Shown here: positions 30,960 to 41,340 of the stretch, in pieces | Layout of the letters: every line of letters begins with the position of its first letter | Numbering within the stretch: the stretch's first letter is position 1 | NCBI GenBank assembly: GCA_963575745.1 | Contig: CAUYUJ010000892.1 | Coordinates: 376,372-440,371 of the forward strand | Length of the DNA: 64,000 nt | Origin: Prorocentrum cordatum | Lineage: Eukaryota; Sar; Dinophyceae; Prorocentrales; Prorocentraceae | Reading direction: 5' to 3' | Made by a program: the position numbers and the translations under genes | Notes under the pieces: model-generated | The model's input: only the letters and a program-made list of their open reading frames with translations | Databases searched by the model: none | Told to the model about the DNA's origin: nothing

Positions 30960-31145
30960 TGCTTCATGGTGAGACAGCGGCGACGCGGGGCACTCCCCCC
31001 CGGACCGCGCGCGGAGCTCCAGCGAGCCCCGGGCGTCCCCTCCTCCTCGCCGACGGCCGCGCAGTATCCGCCGCGCCAGGGGTCGCCCGGCATGCCCCTC
31101 GGGGGGTCTGCGGGGCAACATTCGCCGAGGGCTTCTGTCGATGCC
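30960..31145 (-). other. GC-rich segment, possible exon of unknown gene
   Basis: Open in several minus frames. One reads LELRARSGGECPASPLSHHE, another has GECCPADPPRGMPGDPW. Its composition resembles coding sequence more than the flanking repeats do. No family recognised and the frame is undetermined. Confidence 0.2.
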
Positions 31146-31705
31146 GATCGTGGTCCCGGTCCATGTCGGCCATCGCCGATTCGCGAGTATGGTACACGAG
31201 TTGACGCTGACCAAGGTCGACAGTGACCAAGATCGACACGACGTTTCCACGTTCGGTCTTGGTCGTGGTACCCGTTTTCTTCGGAGGGAGCGGCTCCCGA
31301 AGGGGGAACTTCGAGCCCTGGGGCCATCGCAGATCGATCCGGCCCTCAAAGAGCAGCATGCGGATTGGTGTGGGGCTCCGGTCGTCATGCTTCGGAGTGC
31401 TGCGACTTTCTTCGCAGCGCCGGACCTCGGGAGGCGAGGGGGAGGGTGGCGGTATCGGCACTCCCGGAGCGTTCCAGAGCGGTCTGAGACGGTCCCAGAG
31501 GGCTCTGGAAGGGAGGCAACGTTAGGTGAGGACCAGCTCAGGGGGGAAGACGTCCAGCCAGAATCGGCAACGCATCGCCGACAGATCGGCGATAGGCCCC
31601 CGATGGCGAATCCGTGCGCCACTGGGCGGGAGCGGGGCATCGGGCTAGCATCGGTGATGAAGGGGCGCTCGGGGGCCGATGCGCCCCCCCCGAGCGGATT
31701 CCTCC
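31145..31705. other. Unassigned, with small repeat fragments
   Basis: 31145-31290 shares the GGTCNTGGTCRTGGTMCCCG motif with the intron A-B foldback at 13.7 kb. 31565-31610 has CGCCGACAGATCGGCGATAG, also seen near 50385 and 58975. No gene recognised. Confidence 0.35.
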
Positions 31706-31711
31706 CTATCA

Positions 31712-31872
31712 TTAAATCGGGCCTGTCCCTCTGCAGGAGGGATATTCACAAATAGGCAAAAAAAAGTCTGGGGACTATTGTTTGACTACGTTTGAGCATG
31801 TTGGGGGTATTTTGCAAATAGTTCTTTATGTTTCGCCCCAAATCCCCCTGTAGGGGAACAGGCCCGACCTAA
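31712..31872. mobile_element. MITE-1, copy a
   Basis: Ends TTAAATCGGGCCTGTCCC and, at the right, the inverted form GGAACAGGCCCGACCTAA. The interior is AT-rich with GGGGACTATTGTTTGACTA. The flanks share CCCTA (31704 and 31873), a decayed 8-bp target duplication. Confidence 0.8.
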
Positions 31873-32091
31873 CCCTAACGTTGCCCCCTACCAGAGCGAT
31901 GTAGCCCGATCCTGCACCCGACCCAGACACGTAGCATCCTCTGTTAAAAGCACGTGGTGCCCAGAAATCTCGACCCCTTCCACAAGGCCGGCTTTGCATC
32001 CCGAGCGGCTTCCCGACAGCCCCAGGACCCGGCGAGGGCTCCCTGAGGCGGAAAACGGCCAAACTTATCCTGGGTGAGGCTTCCAGAACTG

Positions 32092-32334
32092 GAGGCCTCC
32101 GAGATGGGGTCCGAGTAGATGGGGTCGGAGAATCGCGCCGCATCGCCGATACATCGGCGATGCATCGGCGATGCATCGGCGATGCACCGGCGATGCGTCG
32201 TCGACGTGGACGATGCATCGGCGACGTCGACGTGAAGTAACTCGGGCTCCACATCGAGCTGCATCGACGATGCATCGGCGATGCGGCGTGATGTTCCGAG
32301 CCTGTCTATTCTGACCCCATCTGGGATGGCCTAG
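32092..32334. mobile_element. MITE-2, copy b
   Basis: Foldback ends: GGCCTCCGAGATGGGGTCCG at the left; GACCCCATCTGGGATGGCCT at the right. The interior carries tandem ATCGGCGATGC units and a GGGCTCCACATCGAGC landmark, shared with the copies at 50126-50360 and 52440-52620. Confidence 0.75.
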
Positions 32335-32575
32335 AAAACCGCGAGCATGTTTGGGGAATTGCCGATCCCTCCCTGGCCAGGACCTGTGCCCAGCGACGCC
32401 TTCCGGCGCGCGCGCGCAGGCGCCGGCGAGGGCCCGGGGGGCTCGGTGGTGCAGCGGCGGAGGCGCCCGCGCTCGAAAAAAGGGAGAGGGCTCGCCGCCC
32501 AGCGCCCACCGCCCGGGGGTCTGCGTGGCCCCGGGAGGTGGGAAGGCGAGGGGAGGCGAGGGGGGGGGAGAACGA

Positions 32576-32961
32576 CGATGAGGACGAGGACGAAGACGAC
32601 GACAACGACGACGACAGAAGACGACGACAGACGGCGATGACGACGACGACGACGCCGACGCCAACGACGAGGGGGACAGTAGTTATAGCTCGATGATGAG
32701 CGTGGTGGGTCCCCCCTGACGGGTGTCAAGCTCGCCTCGTCGGCGCACCGCAACAGGGCGTGCGGCGCCTTCTGCTCGAGGTGACTGCCGCGACAAGGGG
32801 CGAGCGGGGGGGGGGAACAGATGGGAGGGGAGAGGGGCGTGGATCAGGACAACGGGGAAGGGAGGGCGGGGGTCGAGGAGGATTGCAAGGAGTCAACTCT
32901 CCCTGCCCTCCGGTCCTTCCTATTTCTCCCCTCCCCTCCGACGGAGGCCGCGATCAAGGCA

Positions 32962-33003
<42 letters not shown>

Positions 33004-33208
33004 ACGACAAACGAACGACGCATGGACGCAGCAACGACGGCGAAACGGCGCCGCCGCCTACGACGGCGACACCAGCGACCGCGACGGAACCGCCGACGAC
33101 GACAGCGCCGAGAGTAACCGCGACGGTGACGGCGGTGACGAAGCCAACGAGGGCGGCGACGACGCCGCTGGCGACGGCGGCGACGACGCTGGCGCGACGA
33201 CGGCAGCT

Positions 33209-33243
<35 letters not shown>

Positions 33244-33535
33244 AACGACGACGACGACGACGACAACGACGACGACGGCGACGGCGACGGCCGCGGCGAC
33301 GGCGACGACGACGGCGACGGCCGCGGCGACGGCGACGACGACGACCGCGACGGCGATGACGGCGACAAAGCCAATACGGCGACGACGACGACGACGACGC
33401 TGGCGACGGCGGCGACGACACTGGAGACGACGACAGCGCTGGCGACGGCGACGGCGACGACAACGACTACGGCGACGACGACGACTACCTCGACGACGGC
33501 GGCCACGGCGACGGCGACGGCGGCGGCTCGTGAGA
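32576..33535. repeat. (GAC)n/(ACG)n microsatellite region
   Basis: GAC triplets from 32576-32670 and 32960-33535, with a non-repetitive island (32680-32950). Long Arg-, Thr- or Asp-rich frames across it are not genes. Confidence 0.9.
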
Positions 33536-33585
33536 GCCCTCGCGTACAGCTCTGTTGGAGCTCCTCGGAGGCCCCCGGGGCAGTC

Positions 33586-34062
33586 GTGGAGCCCTGCTTG
33601 GCTGTGCCCTGTGGGCCGTCGGGGGGCGATCTTTCGGGCGCACGCGGACGTGGACTACGGATCCGTGGATCTGGCGCGCGGGTGCCAGATCCACGCGTCG
33701 GGAAAAACACTCCCCGAAGCAGGAAGCCTGTGCCGCCTGGTTTTGCGACAGAGCGCGTCGATGTTGCACGGAATGGAGCGACAAACAACTGCATAAGCAG
33801 AATTTCTCGGAGCTCCGCGCTGAGCTCCGAACGTCTATATGTTTCTGGTGTTGTTTGTTTCTCGAGGTATGGCGACGTCCACCGCGCGATTCTTCAAGTC
33901 TCAGCGCGCCTCACGTCGTCAGCCAACTCCCGAGTGCTCGACGACCTTGCGCCCGACAGCTACACGGCATGGTTTGACGAGCGGTTCGGAGCACATCGGA
34001 AACAATATAATTACAGCGGGTTCGTGTCGCTCAACATTGAACGATCGGTGGCTTTTGAATAG
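33586..34062 (+). CDS. Hypothetical ORF, no family recognised
   Basis: 158 codons ending at TAG (34060). The first half is low complexity, spilling over from the microsatellite. From about 33800 the composition is ordinary and protein-like, with SVAFE at the end and VLDDLAPDSYTAWFDERFG then HRKQYNYSGF in the middle. Part of it (33803-33840) is an arm of MITE family 4, so the upstream coding signal is suspect. It could be a terminal exon or a chance frame in balanced-composition sequence. No start or splice evidence favours either. Confidence 0.25.
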   Translation: MEPCLAVPCGPSGGDLSGARGRGLRIRGSGARVPDPRVGKNTPRSRKPVPPGFATERVDVARNGATNNCISRISRSSALSSERLYVSGVVCFSRYGDVHRAILQVSARLTSSANSRVLDDLAPDSYTAWFDERFGAHRKQYNYSGFVSLNIERSVAFE

Positions 34063-34299
34063 CCAGGTCGTTCCACACTGGCCGACTTGGGGCCCCTGGC
34101 AACGTGCAACCCTGACCGCCCGCGGCGGAGTCACAGCCGCGTCGACACGACACGAACCTACCGCAAAGAAGTGAAGACCAGACGGCGCTCTCGGAGTGAT
34201 CCTGAACGCTCTGAGAACATTCCAGAACGCTATGGAGCGATGAATCCCGATCCTGGATTCAATTCACAAAAGCGCGTCAGCAGAGCAAGAAAAACAAGC

Positions 34300-34465
34300 A
34301 TAAACATCAAACAAATCTTTTGGAGGTCCTCGCGGACTTCTTGAATCGGCGCTGGACCCCCTTCCATGGTGCGCGGAGCGCGCTGGGGGCGGCGCTGTAG
34401 GCGCCGCCAGGGGGGCCCAGCGCCGATACAAGAAATCCGCGCGGAGCTCCGAAAATCTATGAATA
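34300..34465. mobile_element. Foldback MITE family 4, second copy
   Basis: Left arm (complement) CCAGCGCCGATTCAAGAAGT pairs with right arm CCAGCGCCGATACAAGAAAT around a G/C-rich loop. CGCGCGGAGCTCCGAAAATC in the right arm matches 12520-12545. Confidence 0.75.
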
Positions 34466-35330
34466 TGCCTTTGTTTCTTCTCCCCAGAGAGCTCTGGCGC
34501 GTTTTGTTCCGGTCGTGGACCCGATTTACAAAAGCGTTTCGGCAGAATGTCAAAACGACATGAGCATCGTTAAATCGATCCCTGGGCCCCACTGGTCGAT
34601 TTACCCCCCTAGATGAGAATATAGGCAGATCCCCATGAATGATGGGGTGGTAGGGCTCGGGATGGGGATGGGGATGGGGATAGGAACTGGTCAAAGGATA
34701 CTGACGACAGCTCGTCCTCGGGCCCGTCCTCGAAACAGTCGGGGCACTCGGGGGCGCGTCGGCGGCAGCTCGCTCGAGGGCCCGTACTCGGGGGCAGCGT
34801 CGCTCGCGTCTGGGCTGGGAGAGAGGAGGACGAGGAGGTCGAGGAGCCTAATTAGGAGGGGCAACGCTAGGGAAGTACAGCGGGAATTCTGTGGAGGAGG
34901 GGAGGGAAGACGAGGAGGAAGGGGTACCAATACCGCTACCCTTCCCTCGTCGCCACGGCTGGATTCGCCTCGAAATCCTGATCAGAACGCGCCCTGGGAA
35001 AGGCCCGGGGAGTACCTTCTGGCTTCCCCAGGGCGGCCGACGCGAACGAGGAGGGGGAGGACGGTGATTCGGTGGAGGAGGAGGGGGAGGGAGGAGATCA
35101 TGGGCAACGTTGGGGGGGACAGGCTCGGGGAGAGATGCATCGACCCCCAAGCACCCATTGATCGCCCACGGGGGACCCCACCCCGCCCGGGAGCGTGCAG
35201 ATCCACTCTCGGTGGCCCATCGCCGCTGTATCGGCGATGTATCGCCGATTCCAGGTCGTCCCCTTGAGCCTGTTCCCCCCCACAACGTTGCCCCTGAGAG
35301 CAGGAGGAAGAAGAAGGGCGGAGAATGGCA
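34465..35330. other. No secure gene; short repeats
   Basis: Contains GGGGATGGGGATGGGG (34660), GAGGA-rich patches (34820-34930, 35045-35100) and a TATCGGCGATGTATCGCCGAT palindrome-like string near 35230. No protein motif recognised. Confidence 0.4.
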
Positions 35331-35331
35331 C

Positions 35332-35352
35332 CACTCCTCTTCCTCCAGCTTC
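35332..35352 (+). repeat. 21-bp direct repeat, left copy
   Basis: CACTCCTCTTCCTCCAGCTT plus a final C, identical to 35564-35584. The two copies bracket the introner-family element 35358-35563. Confidence 0.9.
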
Positions 35353-35357
35353 CCCCG

Positions 35358-35563
35358 CCGGGTCAGACTTGAAGGGGGCGATGGTACTAGTGAAAGGGGG
35401 TTGGCGAATCAGCTCACATGGCTGATTTTTCTGGCGCCTCCTGCGCCAGAGGCGCCACTGTATCGAGGAAGGCGCCAGGCGGCGGGGCCGAAGCCAGCTG
35501 CATGCAGCATTTTTCGTACCCCCCCTTTCCCTAACCCCCCACCCCCGCTTACGTCCGACCCGA
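35358..35563. mobile_element. Introner family I, copy a
   Basis: Ends GGGTCAGACTTGAAGGGGG and, at the right, GTCCGACCCGA. The interior shares AATCAGCTCA, CTGATTTT, GGCGCCTCC and CCAGCTGCATGCAGCA with the three other copies. It lies 30 bp downstream of the GNAT stop codon on the minus strand. Confidence 0.75.
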
Positions 35564-35584
35564 CACTCCTCTTCCTCCAGCTTC
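35564..35584 (+). repeat. 21-bp direct repeat, right copy
   Basis: Perfect copy of 35332-35352, immediately adjacent to the right end of the element. On the minus strand it follows the GNAT stop codon by about 30 bp. Confidence 0.9.
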
Positions 35585-35616
35585 TTTGCGCGAACAGCAT
35601 CAGCCTCCCTGGCGCC

Positions 35617-35756
35617 TCAGGCCAGCGTCATCTTCATGTCGTGCCAAGGGTCCTGCCCGTGAACGAAGGCCGATGGGCCCGCGTAGCTGAAGCCAGCCTT
35701 TAGGTACAGGCCCTTCAGATTTTCCTTGCAGCACAACATGACTCGGGGGACGTCAA
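35617..35756 (-). CDS. GNAT N-acetyltransferase-like, C-terminal exon
   Basis: The last exon, 45 codons plus TGA (35617-35619). It reads VMLCCKENLKGLYLKAGFSY, then AGPSAFVHGQDPWHD and DMKMTLA. The pattern of hydrophobic strand, KEN/N-L-K-L-Y-x-K-A-G-F-x-Y-x-G and GxDP is the end of a GNAT fold: the last helix and strand that bind acetyl-CoA and close the sheet. The acceptor is taken as GTCAAG at 35757. An 11-bp tandem repeat there offers a second AG. Upstream exons are not identified; a minus frame at 35790-35870 with SAALANRASCG is a weak candidate. The substrate cannot be inferred. Confidence 0.6.
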
Positions 35757-35769
35757 CTTGACGTCAACT

Positions 35770-36400
35770 GGGCGACGACCGAAAACGGGCCTTCGGCGAG
35801 ATGACGCAGCGACCTGAGGCCGCAGCTTGCGCGGTTCGCCAGCGCGGCACTCTGCACAGGAGACGAGGGCGCTTACGCGGGAGGCCTACTCGCCAATGTC
35901 GGCGCAAATGGACCCGTTTTCTGCGTCGCTCACCTGTCCGTCTCGCCGATCCCGCCCGGGCCCAGGATCGACGTGCCTCCCCGGCCCAGCTGGGAGGCAC
36001 CGTGCTCACTAATCCTGGGCCCAGGATATCTGCGAGGTGACATCGGGTGAGCCGAAGAGGGAGGCCAGGAAGAGAAGAATTACGGTCGGACCAAAGACAG
36101 AAAAACATTCTTGAAGGACATGCAACCCTCCGCCAGCCAAAACACACAAAGATCAGCCAAGGGTACCCTCCCCTGGATGCACCAGAGCATCCAACAAGCA
36201 CGAAGAACAGCAGGGTACTCTTACCGAGCAGACCTCGATCGAATGCCTCGGTCTCGGCCGATCGCAGCACATCATGGCCCGTGGCATGTGCGCGGACGAA
36301 GGGGGGCCAGGGAACGTGATGAAGAAGAGGGGGCCGTGACATCGGGGAGATTGCATGGCCCCGGCGATGACATTCCCCACCCTAGTCATCAGTCCCCTAT
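35770..36400. other. Unassigned; possible upstream GNAT intron/exon sequence
   Basis: The minus strand has an open frame around 35790-35880 preceded by TCCTGTGCAG, a plausible acceptor. Otherwise no motif, fold or repeat unit recognised. Confidence 0.25.
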
Positions 36401-36403
36401 GAT

Positions 36404-36545
36404 GGGCCTGTTTTCCACCACCACGACCACCATTATTTGGAGGGAGGAAGGAGGTGGAGGATAAGGAGGAGGAGAAAGAAGAGGAGGACCTCCTCCCCCT
36501 CCTACTTATGGTGGTGGCGGTGGAAAACAAGCCCACCACCGCAGT
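36404..36545. mobile_element. Foldback with (GAG)n core, family 7 copy 1
   Basis: Arms GGGCCTGTTTTCCACCACCA and GGTGGCGGTGGAAAACAAGC flank a GGAGGA/GAGGAG-rich core. Confidence 0.65.
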
Positions 36546-36734
36546 CGATGCCGAAAAGTTTTCGAGCCAAAACTCGGGCCTACAGAGGCCGATCGGGACG
36601 ATCCGGGCACCCCCAGAAAGCCCTCGACGAGGCGCAGCTGCTGGAAAGCACCCCGGCGCGAGAAACGCCGCCCTGAACCACCAGAAACCTCCTCCCCGAC
36701 CCCCCTGGCTCGACGACAACGATATCTTTCCCCT

Positions 36735-36885
36735 TCGATGAAGGGTGGATATCGTCGTCGAGAGACCACGGGATATGATCGTCGTCAAAGGACCAGGAGG
36801 ATCCAGCCTTCGACGATGATATCCACCTTCGACGACGATATCGTCGTCGAAGGTGGATATCTTCCCCCTTCGACGGCGATGTCCC
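36735..36885. repeat. Palindromic ATCGTCGTCGAAGG array
   Basis: Several units of ATCGTCGTCGAAGGTGGATA in both orientations. 36818-36861 is a perfect 44-bp palindrome centred on GATATC, with arms GATATCCACCTTCGACGACG. Confidence 0.9.
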
Positions 36886-36914
36886 CCCCCTTGTCCTCGA
36901 CCACCCTCTTGGAT

Positions 36915-37080
36915 GATGGGCGAATTTTCCACCACCACTACCATGGGTAGGACGGGGGAGAAGGGAGGATGGGGAAGTTCTCCTCCTCCTCCTCCTCCTC
37001 CTCCTCCTCCTCCTCCTCCTCCTCCTCCAGCTACTCCTCCTAATACCGATCGTAGCGGTGGTGGGAAATCGGCCCATCAC
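36915..37080. mobile_element. Foldback with (CTC)n core, family 7 copy 2
   Basis: Arms ATGGGCGAATTTTCCACCAC and GTGGTGGGAAATCGGCCCAT enclose about 18 CTC triplets (36980-37027). Confidence 0.7.
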
Positions 37081-37222
37081 TGGACGCCCCCCGGGACAGC
37101 CACAGCTCGGCCGAGGCCCCCCGAGATGGCCAGCGCCAGCTCCCCCCTCTCCGCGGCTGCGCGCAGGCTCTCCACATACCTCGAGGACGCAATAACACGT
37201 GGCACGCGTGCCGTGGCTCTTT
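37078..37222 (-). CDS. Candidate exon, unknown protein
   Basis: A minus frame reads RVPRVIASSRYVESLRAAAE then RGELALAISGGLGRAVAVPGG before two adjacent stops. It has ordinary composition with alternating hydrophobic residues and helix-like spacing, unlike the repeats around it. Family 6 copy 2 lies immediately upstream on this strand, so the exon would begin at the element's edge. No family recognised. Confidence 0.25.
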
Positions 37223-37233
37223 GGCGGCGCGCA

Positions 37234-37379
37234 CAGGGGGGCAGGGGGAGGGGGGAAGGCTTCTTCGAAGGAGGCTGCTTCTCAGAAGGCACTGGCCTTC
37301 CATCTGCAGGTGAAGCCCGCGTCCTCTAAGAAACAGGGCTATTTCTGAGATGCCTTCTCCCCTCCTCCATGCACCCTCC
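37234..37379. mobile_element. Foldback element family 6, copy 2
   Basis: Shares the GGGGGAAGGCTTCTTNGAAG left arm and a complementary right arm (GATGCCTTCTCCCCTCC), plus an internal GCTTCTNARAAGGC, with 30796-30942. GCGCG strings lie on both flanks. Confidence 0.6.
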
Positions 37380-37399
37380 GCGCGTGGCTGGGTTCTTGC

Positions 37400-37670
37400 A
37401 CGTAAAGGAGGGGTAGGGGGAGGATGTAGGAGGAGGTGCTCCGAGAAAGCCTCCAAAATTACTCAAAAAGATCAAGACGGTTGAAGGTGGCCCCCATCAT
37501 GCCTCCAGGAGGCCCCAAGACGGCCATGAAACGGCCCCAATTGCATTCGGAACACCCTCGGAACCCCCAGAACAAACCAAATCCTTCAAAATCTTATGGC
37601 ATGGAAAATCAATACACTGTTCCTTCACAATTTCGTTTCCGATTGGCTTGTAAGCCTCTGCGCTCTACGC
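37400..37670. other. No gene seen
   Basis: Short CAAGACGGCC-like fragments near 37490-37530, then AT-richer sequence. Nothing recognised. Confidence 0.4.
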
Positions 37671-39470
37671 TAGGTCGGATGCGAGGGGGCGGGCGCTGCT
37701 GGTGCTGTGCGTGCCGAAATGATGTGGTCGTGGCGGGGGGGGCGCGCGGGCTGGGGGGTGAAGTAGCTGGGCTGGCTGGGGGTGGTCCACTGGCTAATGG
37801 GCGAGGAAGAGCTGAGGCGGCTGCTGGGGGGGGGATGACGAGGGTGCGGCGCCAGAGCCGCGCGTGCCAAAATTAAATGGTCCAGGCGTGGGGGGCGCGC
37901 TGGATGGTGGGCGAGAAGGAGCTGGGGCGGCTGCTTGGGGGGGGGGGGCGCGGCGCGGATGCCGCGCGTGCCGACATGAAATGTTCAGGCCTGGGGGGGC
38001 GCGCGCGACTGCTGAGAGGGGGGGATGGGGGTGCGGCGCCGGTGCCTTGCGTGACTATATAAAGGGCAAAAGGGGAGCGAAGTGCTGGGCGGGTGTGGGG
38101 GACGCGGGCGCGGCGACGGCGCCGTGCGTCACGAAATAAAGCGGTCGGAACGAAGGAGAGCGCGGCGCGCGGGTTTGTGGGCGAGTAGGAACTGGGGCGG
38201 CTGCTAGGTGGGAAGGGGGCGCGGCGCGGGTGCCCCGCGTGCCGAAATAAAACGGTCGGGGCGGAGGGGGCACGCTGGTTTCCTGGGCGAAGAGCGAGGA
38301 GGATCTGGGGCGGCTACTGGGGAAGTGGGGGAGGGGAGCGCGGCGCTGGTGCCGCGCATGCCTGAACCAGGTAGTCGGGGCGGAATGGCGCGCTGGCTGA
38401 TGGGCGACGAAGAGTTGGGTTGGCTGCTAAGGGGGAGAGGGCGAAGCCCAGCCGCGCGGGAACTCGGGGGGGAGGAAAGCGCGGCGCTGGTGCCGTGCGT
38501 AACAACATCAATTCGTCGGAGCGGGGGGGCGCGGGCGGCTGCTGTGGGGAGGGGGAAAGGAGCGCCGCCGCCGCGCGTGCCACAACAAAACTCGGGGCGG
38601 AGGGGGCGCGCTGGCTGGAGGCAGGGAGGAACTGGAGTGGCTGCGAACGAATGAAACATGGGGGCACTGCGCGGGTGCCGTGCGTGCCGAATTCGATTGG
38701 TCGAAACACTGCGGGCGTGCTGGGCTGGCTGGTGGGCGAACAGGAGCTGGGGCGGCTGCTTGGGGGGATGAGAAAATGGGTGCGCGGCGCCAGCGCCGTG
38801 CGCGCCGCGAGATATTTTGGTCGGGGCGGAAAGGGCGCGCGCGCGGCTGCTGGGGGGAGGAGGACGGGGGCGCGGCGTGGGCGCAGTGCATACCGAAATA
38901 AACAGATCGGACGGGGGGGAGGGGGGCGAGCTGGCTAGAGCTGGGGTGGCTGTTGCGCGGGGACTGGCGGGGGCGCGGTGCCAGTGCCGCGCGTGCCGAA
39001 ATAAAGAAACGGGGCGGACAAGGCGCGCTTGCTCCTGGGCGACGAGGCGCTGGGCTGGGTGGCGCGGAGCCTGTACAATGCGTGCCGGATTGGAACGGTC
39101 GGGCGGACGAGGAGGAGCTTGGGCGGCTGCTGGGGGGAGGAACAAACCACGGCGCCGGTGCCGCGCGCGGCGAAATATGAAATGTTTGGGGCGGAAAGGG
39201 CGCGCTGGCTGCTTGACGAGGAAGACCTGGGGCGGCTGCTGGGGGGGAGGGGGGGGGGGCGCGGCGCCGGAACCGCGCGTCGCCGAAATAAAGTGGTCTG
39301 GACGGGGGGGGGGCGCGCGGATGGGGCCGAGGAATAGTGGGGCGGCTTGGGTGGGGCGGCGAACGCGCGGCGCGGGTGCCGCGCCTGCCTAAATACCATG
39401 TTCGGGGCGGGGGGGCGCGCGTGGCTACTGAGAGTGGGATGGGGGTGCGGCGCTGGTGCCTTGCGTGTTA
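37670..39470 (+). repeat. About 105-bp minisatellite, roughly 17 diverged units
   Basis: Each unit has GGAGCTGGGGCGGCTGCTGG followed by poly-G, GCGCGGCGCCGGTGCCGCGC, then GTGCCGAAATAAA and GGTCGGGGCGGAGGGGGCGC. Units begin near 37711, 37858, 37961, 38125, 38240, 38355, 38495, 38573, 38680, 38796, 38888, 38990, 39078, 39163, 39273, 39376 and 39455. Open frames (up to about 310 codons on the minus strand) are repeat translations. Confidence 0.9.
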
Positions 39471-39556
39471 TATATATAATATACAAACATATCTATGTAT
39501 TATATATATAAATATAAATATTATAATAATATACATATATATATATATATATATAC
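39470..39556. repeat. AT-rich (TA)n tract
   Basis: About 87 bp almost wholly A/T, ending in a TATATA run. The strongest compositional break in the window. Confidence 0.95.
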
Positions 39557-39599
39557 ACTAGAAACCACGCGCGCGCTTCGCGCGCGCTTAGGTTCTAGT
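39557..39599. other. Strong hairpin next to the AT tract
   Basis: CTAGAAACC and GGTTCTAG arms enclose GCGCGCGC-TTC-GCGCGCGC. It would form a long stem or cruciform directly beside the meltable AT tract. Confidence 0.8.
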
Positions 39600-40800
39600 T
39601 TGCTCCGAAAACGGTGTTCGCAAGCACGGGTCCGATTCCGTGGCGATTCCGGGGCCCTTTTGGAAGGCCTCTTGGAGCCTTCTTGGGGCGTCTTGACGGC
39701 CTCGTGGCCCTTCTGGAGGCCATGTTGGGCCGTATCGGAGCGCTCCGGGGGCCCTCTCGGGGCGACCGGGAAGTCTCTTGGGCCATCTTGGGCGGACTGA
39801 GAGGCCCGGGGGCCGCCCGAGGAGCGTCCCAGGAAGCCCTCCTAGGCCCTCTTAGCGCTGTCCTCAGGCGTCCTGGGGCGTCCTTGGGCGCCTCCTGGGG
39901 CTGTCTGACAACTCGGACAGCCAAGGGATGAGATATCCTAAAAATGTACGTTTTACGAAGGGAATGGGGCCATTTTGGTTTCCCGGGGCGCTCTTGGGGG
40001 GCCTCTTGGAGGCCTCTTGGGGCGGTTTGATGGCCTCTTGTCCCTTCTGGAAGCGATCTTTGGCGGTCTTGAAGCGATCCTGGGCTTCTCTCGGCGCTCT
40101 TGGAGCCTTCTTTGGCGGACTGGGAGGCCCGGGGGCCGCCCGAGGAGCGTCCCGGGAGGCCTTCCTGGGCTGTCTTCGGGCTATCCTAGGGCGCCTCGTG
40201 GGGCTTTCGGACCGCTCCGACAGCCAAGGGAGCTGATATCCTAAAAATGTACGTTTTACGAAGGGAATGGGGCCATTTTGGTCTCCCGGGGCGCTCTTGG
40301 GGGGCCTCTTGGAGGCCTCTTGGGGCGGTGTGATGGCCTCTTGGCCCTTCTGGAAGCGATCTTTTGCGGTCTAGAAGCGATCCTGGGGTTCTCTCGGCGC
40401 TCTTGGAGCCTTCTTGGGCGGACTGGGCAGCCCGGGGGCCGCCGGAGGAGCGTCCCGGGAGGGCCTCCTGGGCCGTCTTGGGGCTGTCCTCAGTCGTCCT
40501 GGAGCGTCCTTGGGCGCCTCGTGGGGCTTTCGGGCCGCTCCGACAGCTAAGGGAGCTGATATCGTAAACATGTACGTTTTACGAGGGGAATGGGGCTATT
40601 TTGGTCTCCCGGGGCGCTCGTGGGGGGCCTCTTGAAGGCCTCTTGGGGCGGTTTGAGCGCGTCTTGACCCTTCTGGAAGCGATCTGTGGCGGTCTTGAAG
40701 CGATCCTGGGGTTCTCTCGGCGCTCCTGAAGCCCTCTTGGGCGGGCTGGAACGCGCGGGGGCCGCCGGAAGGGCGCCCCGGGAGAGGGCCGCACCCTATA
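39600..40800 (-). repeat. About 305-bp tandem repeat, four units
   Basis: Units start near 39640, 39969, 40271 and 40590 with GGCCATTTTGGTCTCCCGGG and end with GAGCTGATATCNTAAANATG and ACGTTTTACGA. The GGCCTCTTGGAGGCC internal motif is the reverse complement of the 3-7.9 kb array motif. Confidence 0.85.
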
Positions 40801-41340
40801 TACAAGGGAGGTTCCGGCCCGGGGCCCGGGGCCCGGGATCTCCCATATATGTATATGGGAGGTTGGGGGGTGCGTTTCGCTTCGTTCGTGTCGTGCGTGG
40901 GGCGAGGCGAAGCTGCGTGGGCGCGCGAGAGGAATGAACCTGCCGCTGGTAGGGCGAAGCCAAAAAATGACTCTCCTCCGTCTGTCCGGCCGGCGGTGGC
41001 CCTAGCGGTGTCCCGCCGTGTCCCGTGGTGTCCCGTGGTGTCCGCCGCTGCTAGGGCGAAGTCAAGACAAACGATTATCCCCCGTCCGTCCGTCTGGCGG
41101 TGGCCCTAGCGGTGTCCCGCGGTGTCCCGTGGTGTCCCGTGGTGTCCGCCGCTGCTAGGGCGAAGTCCAGACAAACGATGATCCCCCTCCCGCCCGTCCA
41201 GCGGTGGCTCGCGGTGTCCCGTGGTGTCCCGTGGTGTCCGCCGCTGCTAGGGCGAAGTCAAGACAAACGATTATCCCCCACCCGCCCGTCCGTCCGTCCG
41301 GCGGTGGCTCACGGTGTCCCGTGGTGTCCCGTGGAGTCCC
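40800..41340. repeat. About 120-bp repeat, four units
   Basis: From about 40945, units carry GCTAGGGCGAAGTCAAGACA, an ACGATTATCCCC-like string, GTCCGTCCGGCGGTGGC and GTGTCCCGTGGTGTCC. Confidence 0.75.

Noticed and set aside
32723-33796. 357-codon plus-strand frame rich in Arg and Thr
   Set aside because: Mostly GAC/ACG microsatellite; the non-repeat ends show no motif.
38204-39145. 313-codon minus-strand Pro/Ala-rich frame
   Set aside because: Follows the unit structure of the about 105-bp array and has no domain signature.
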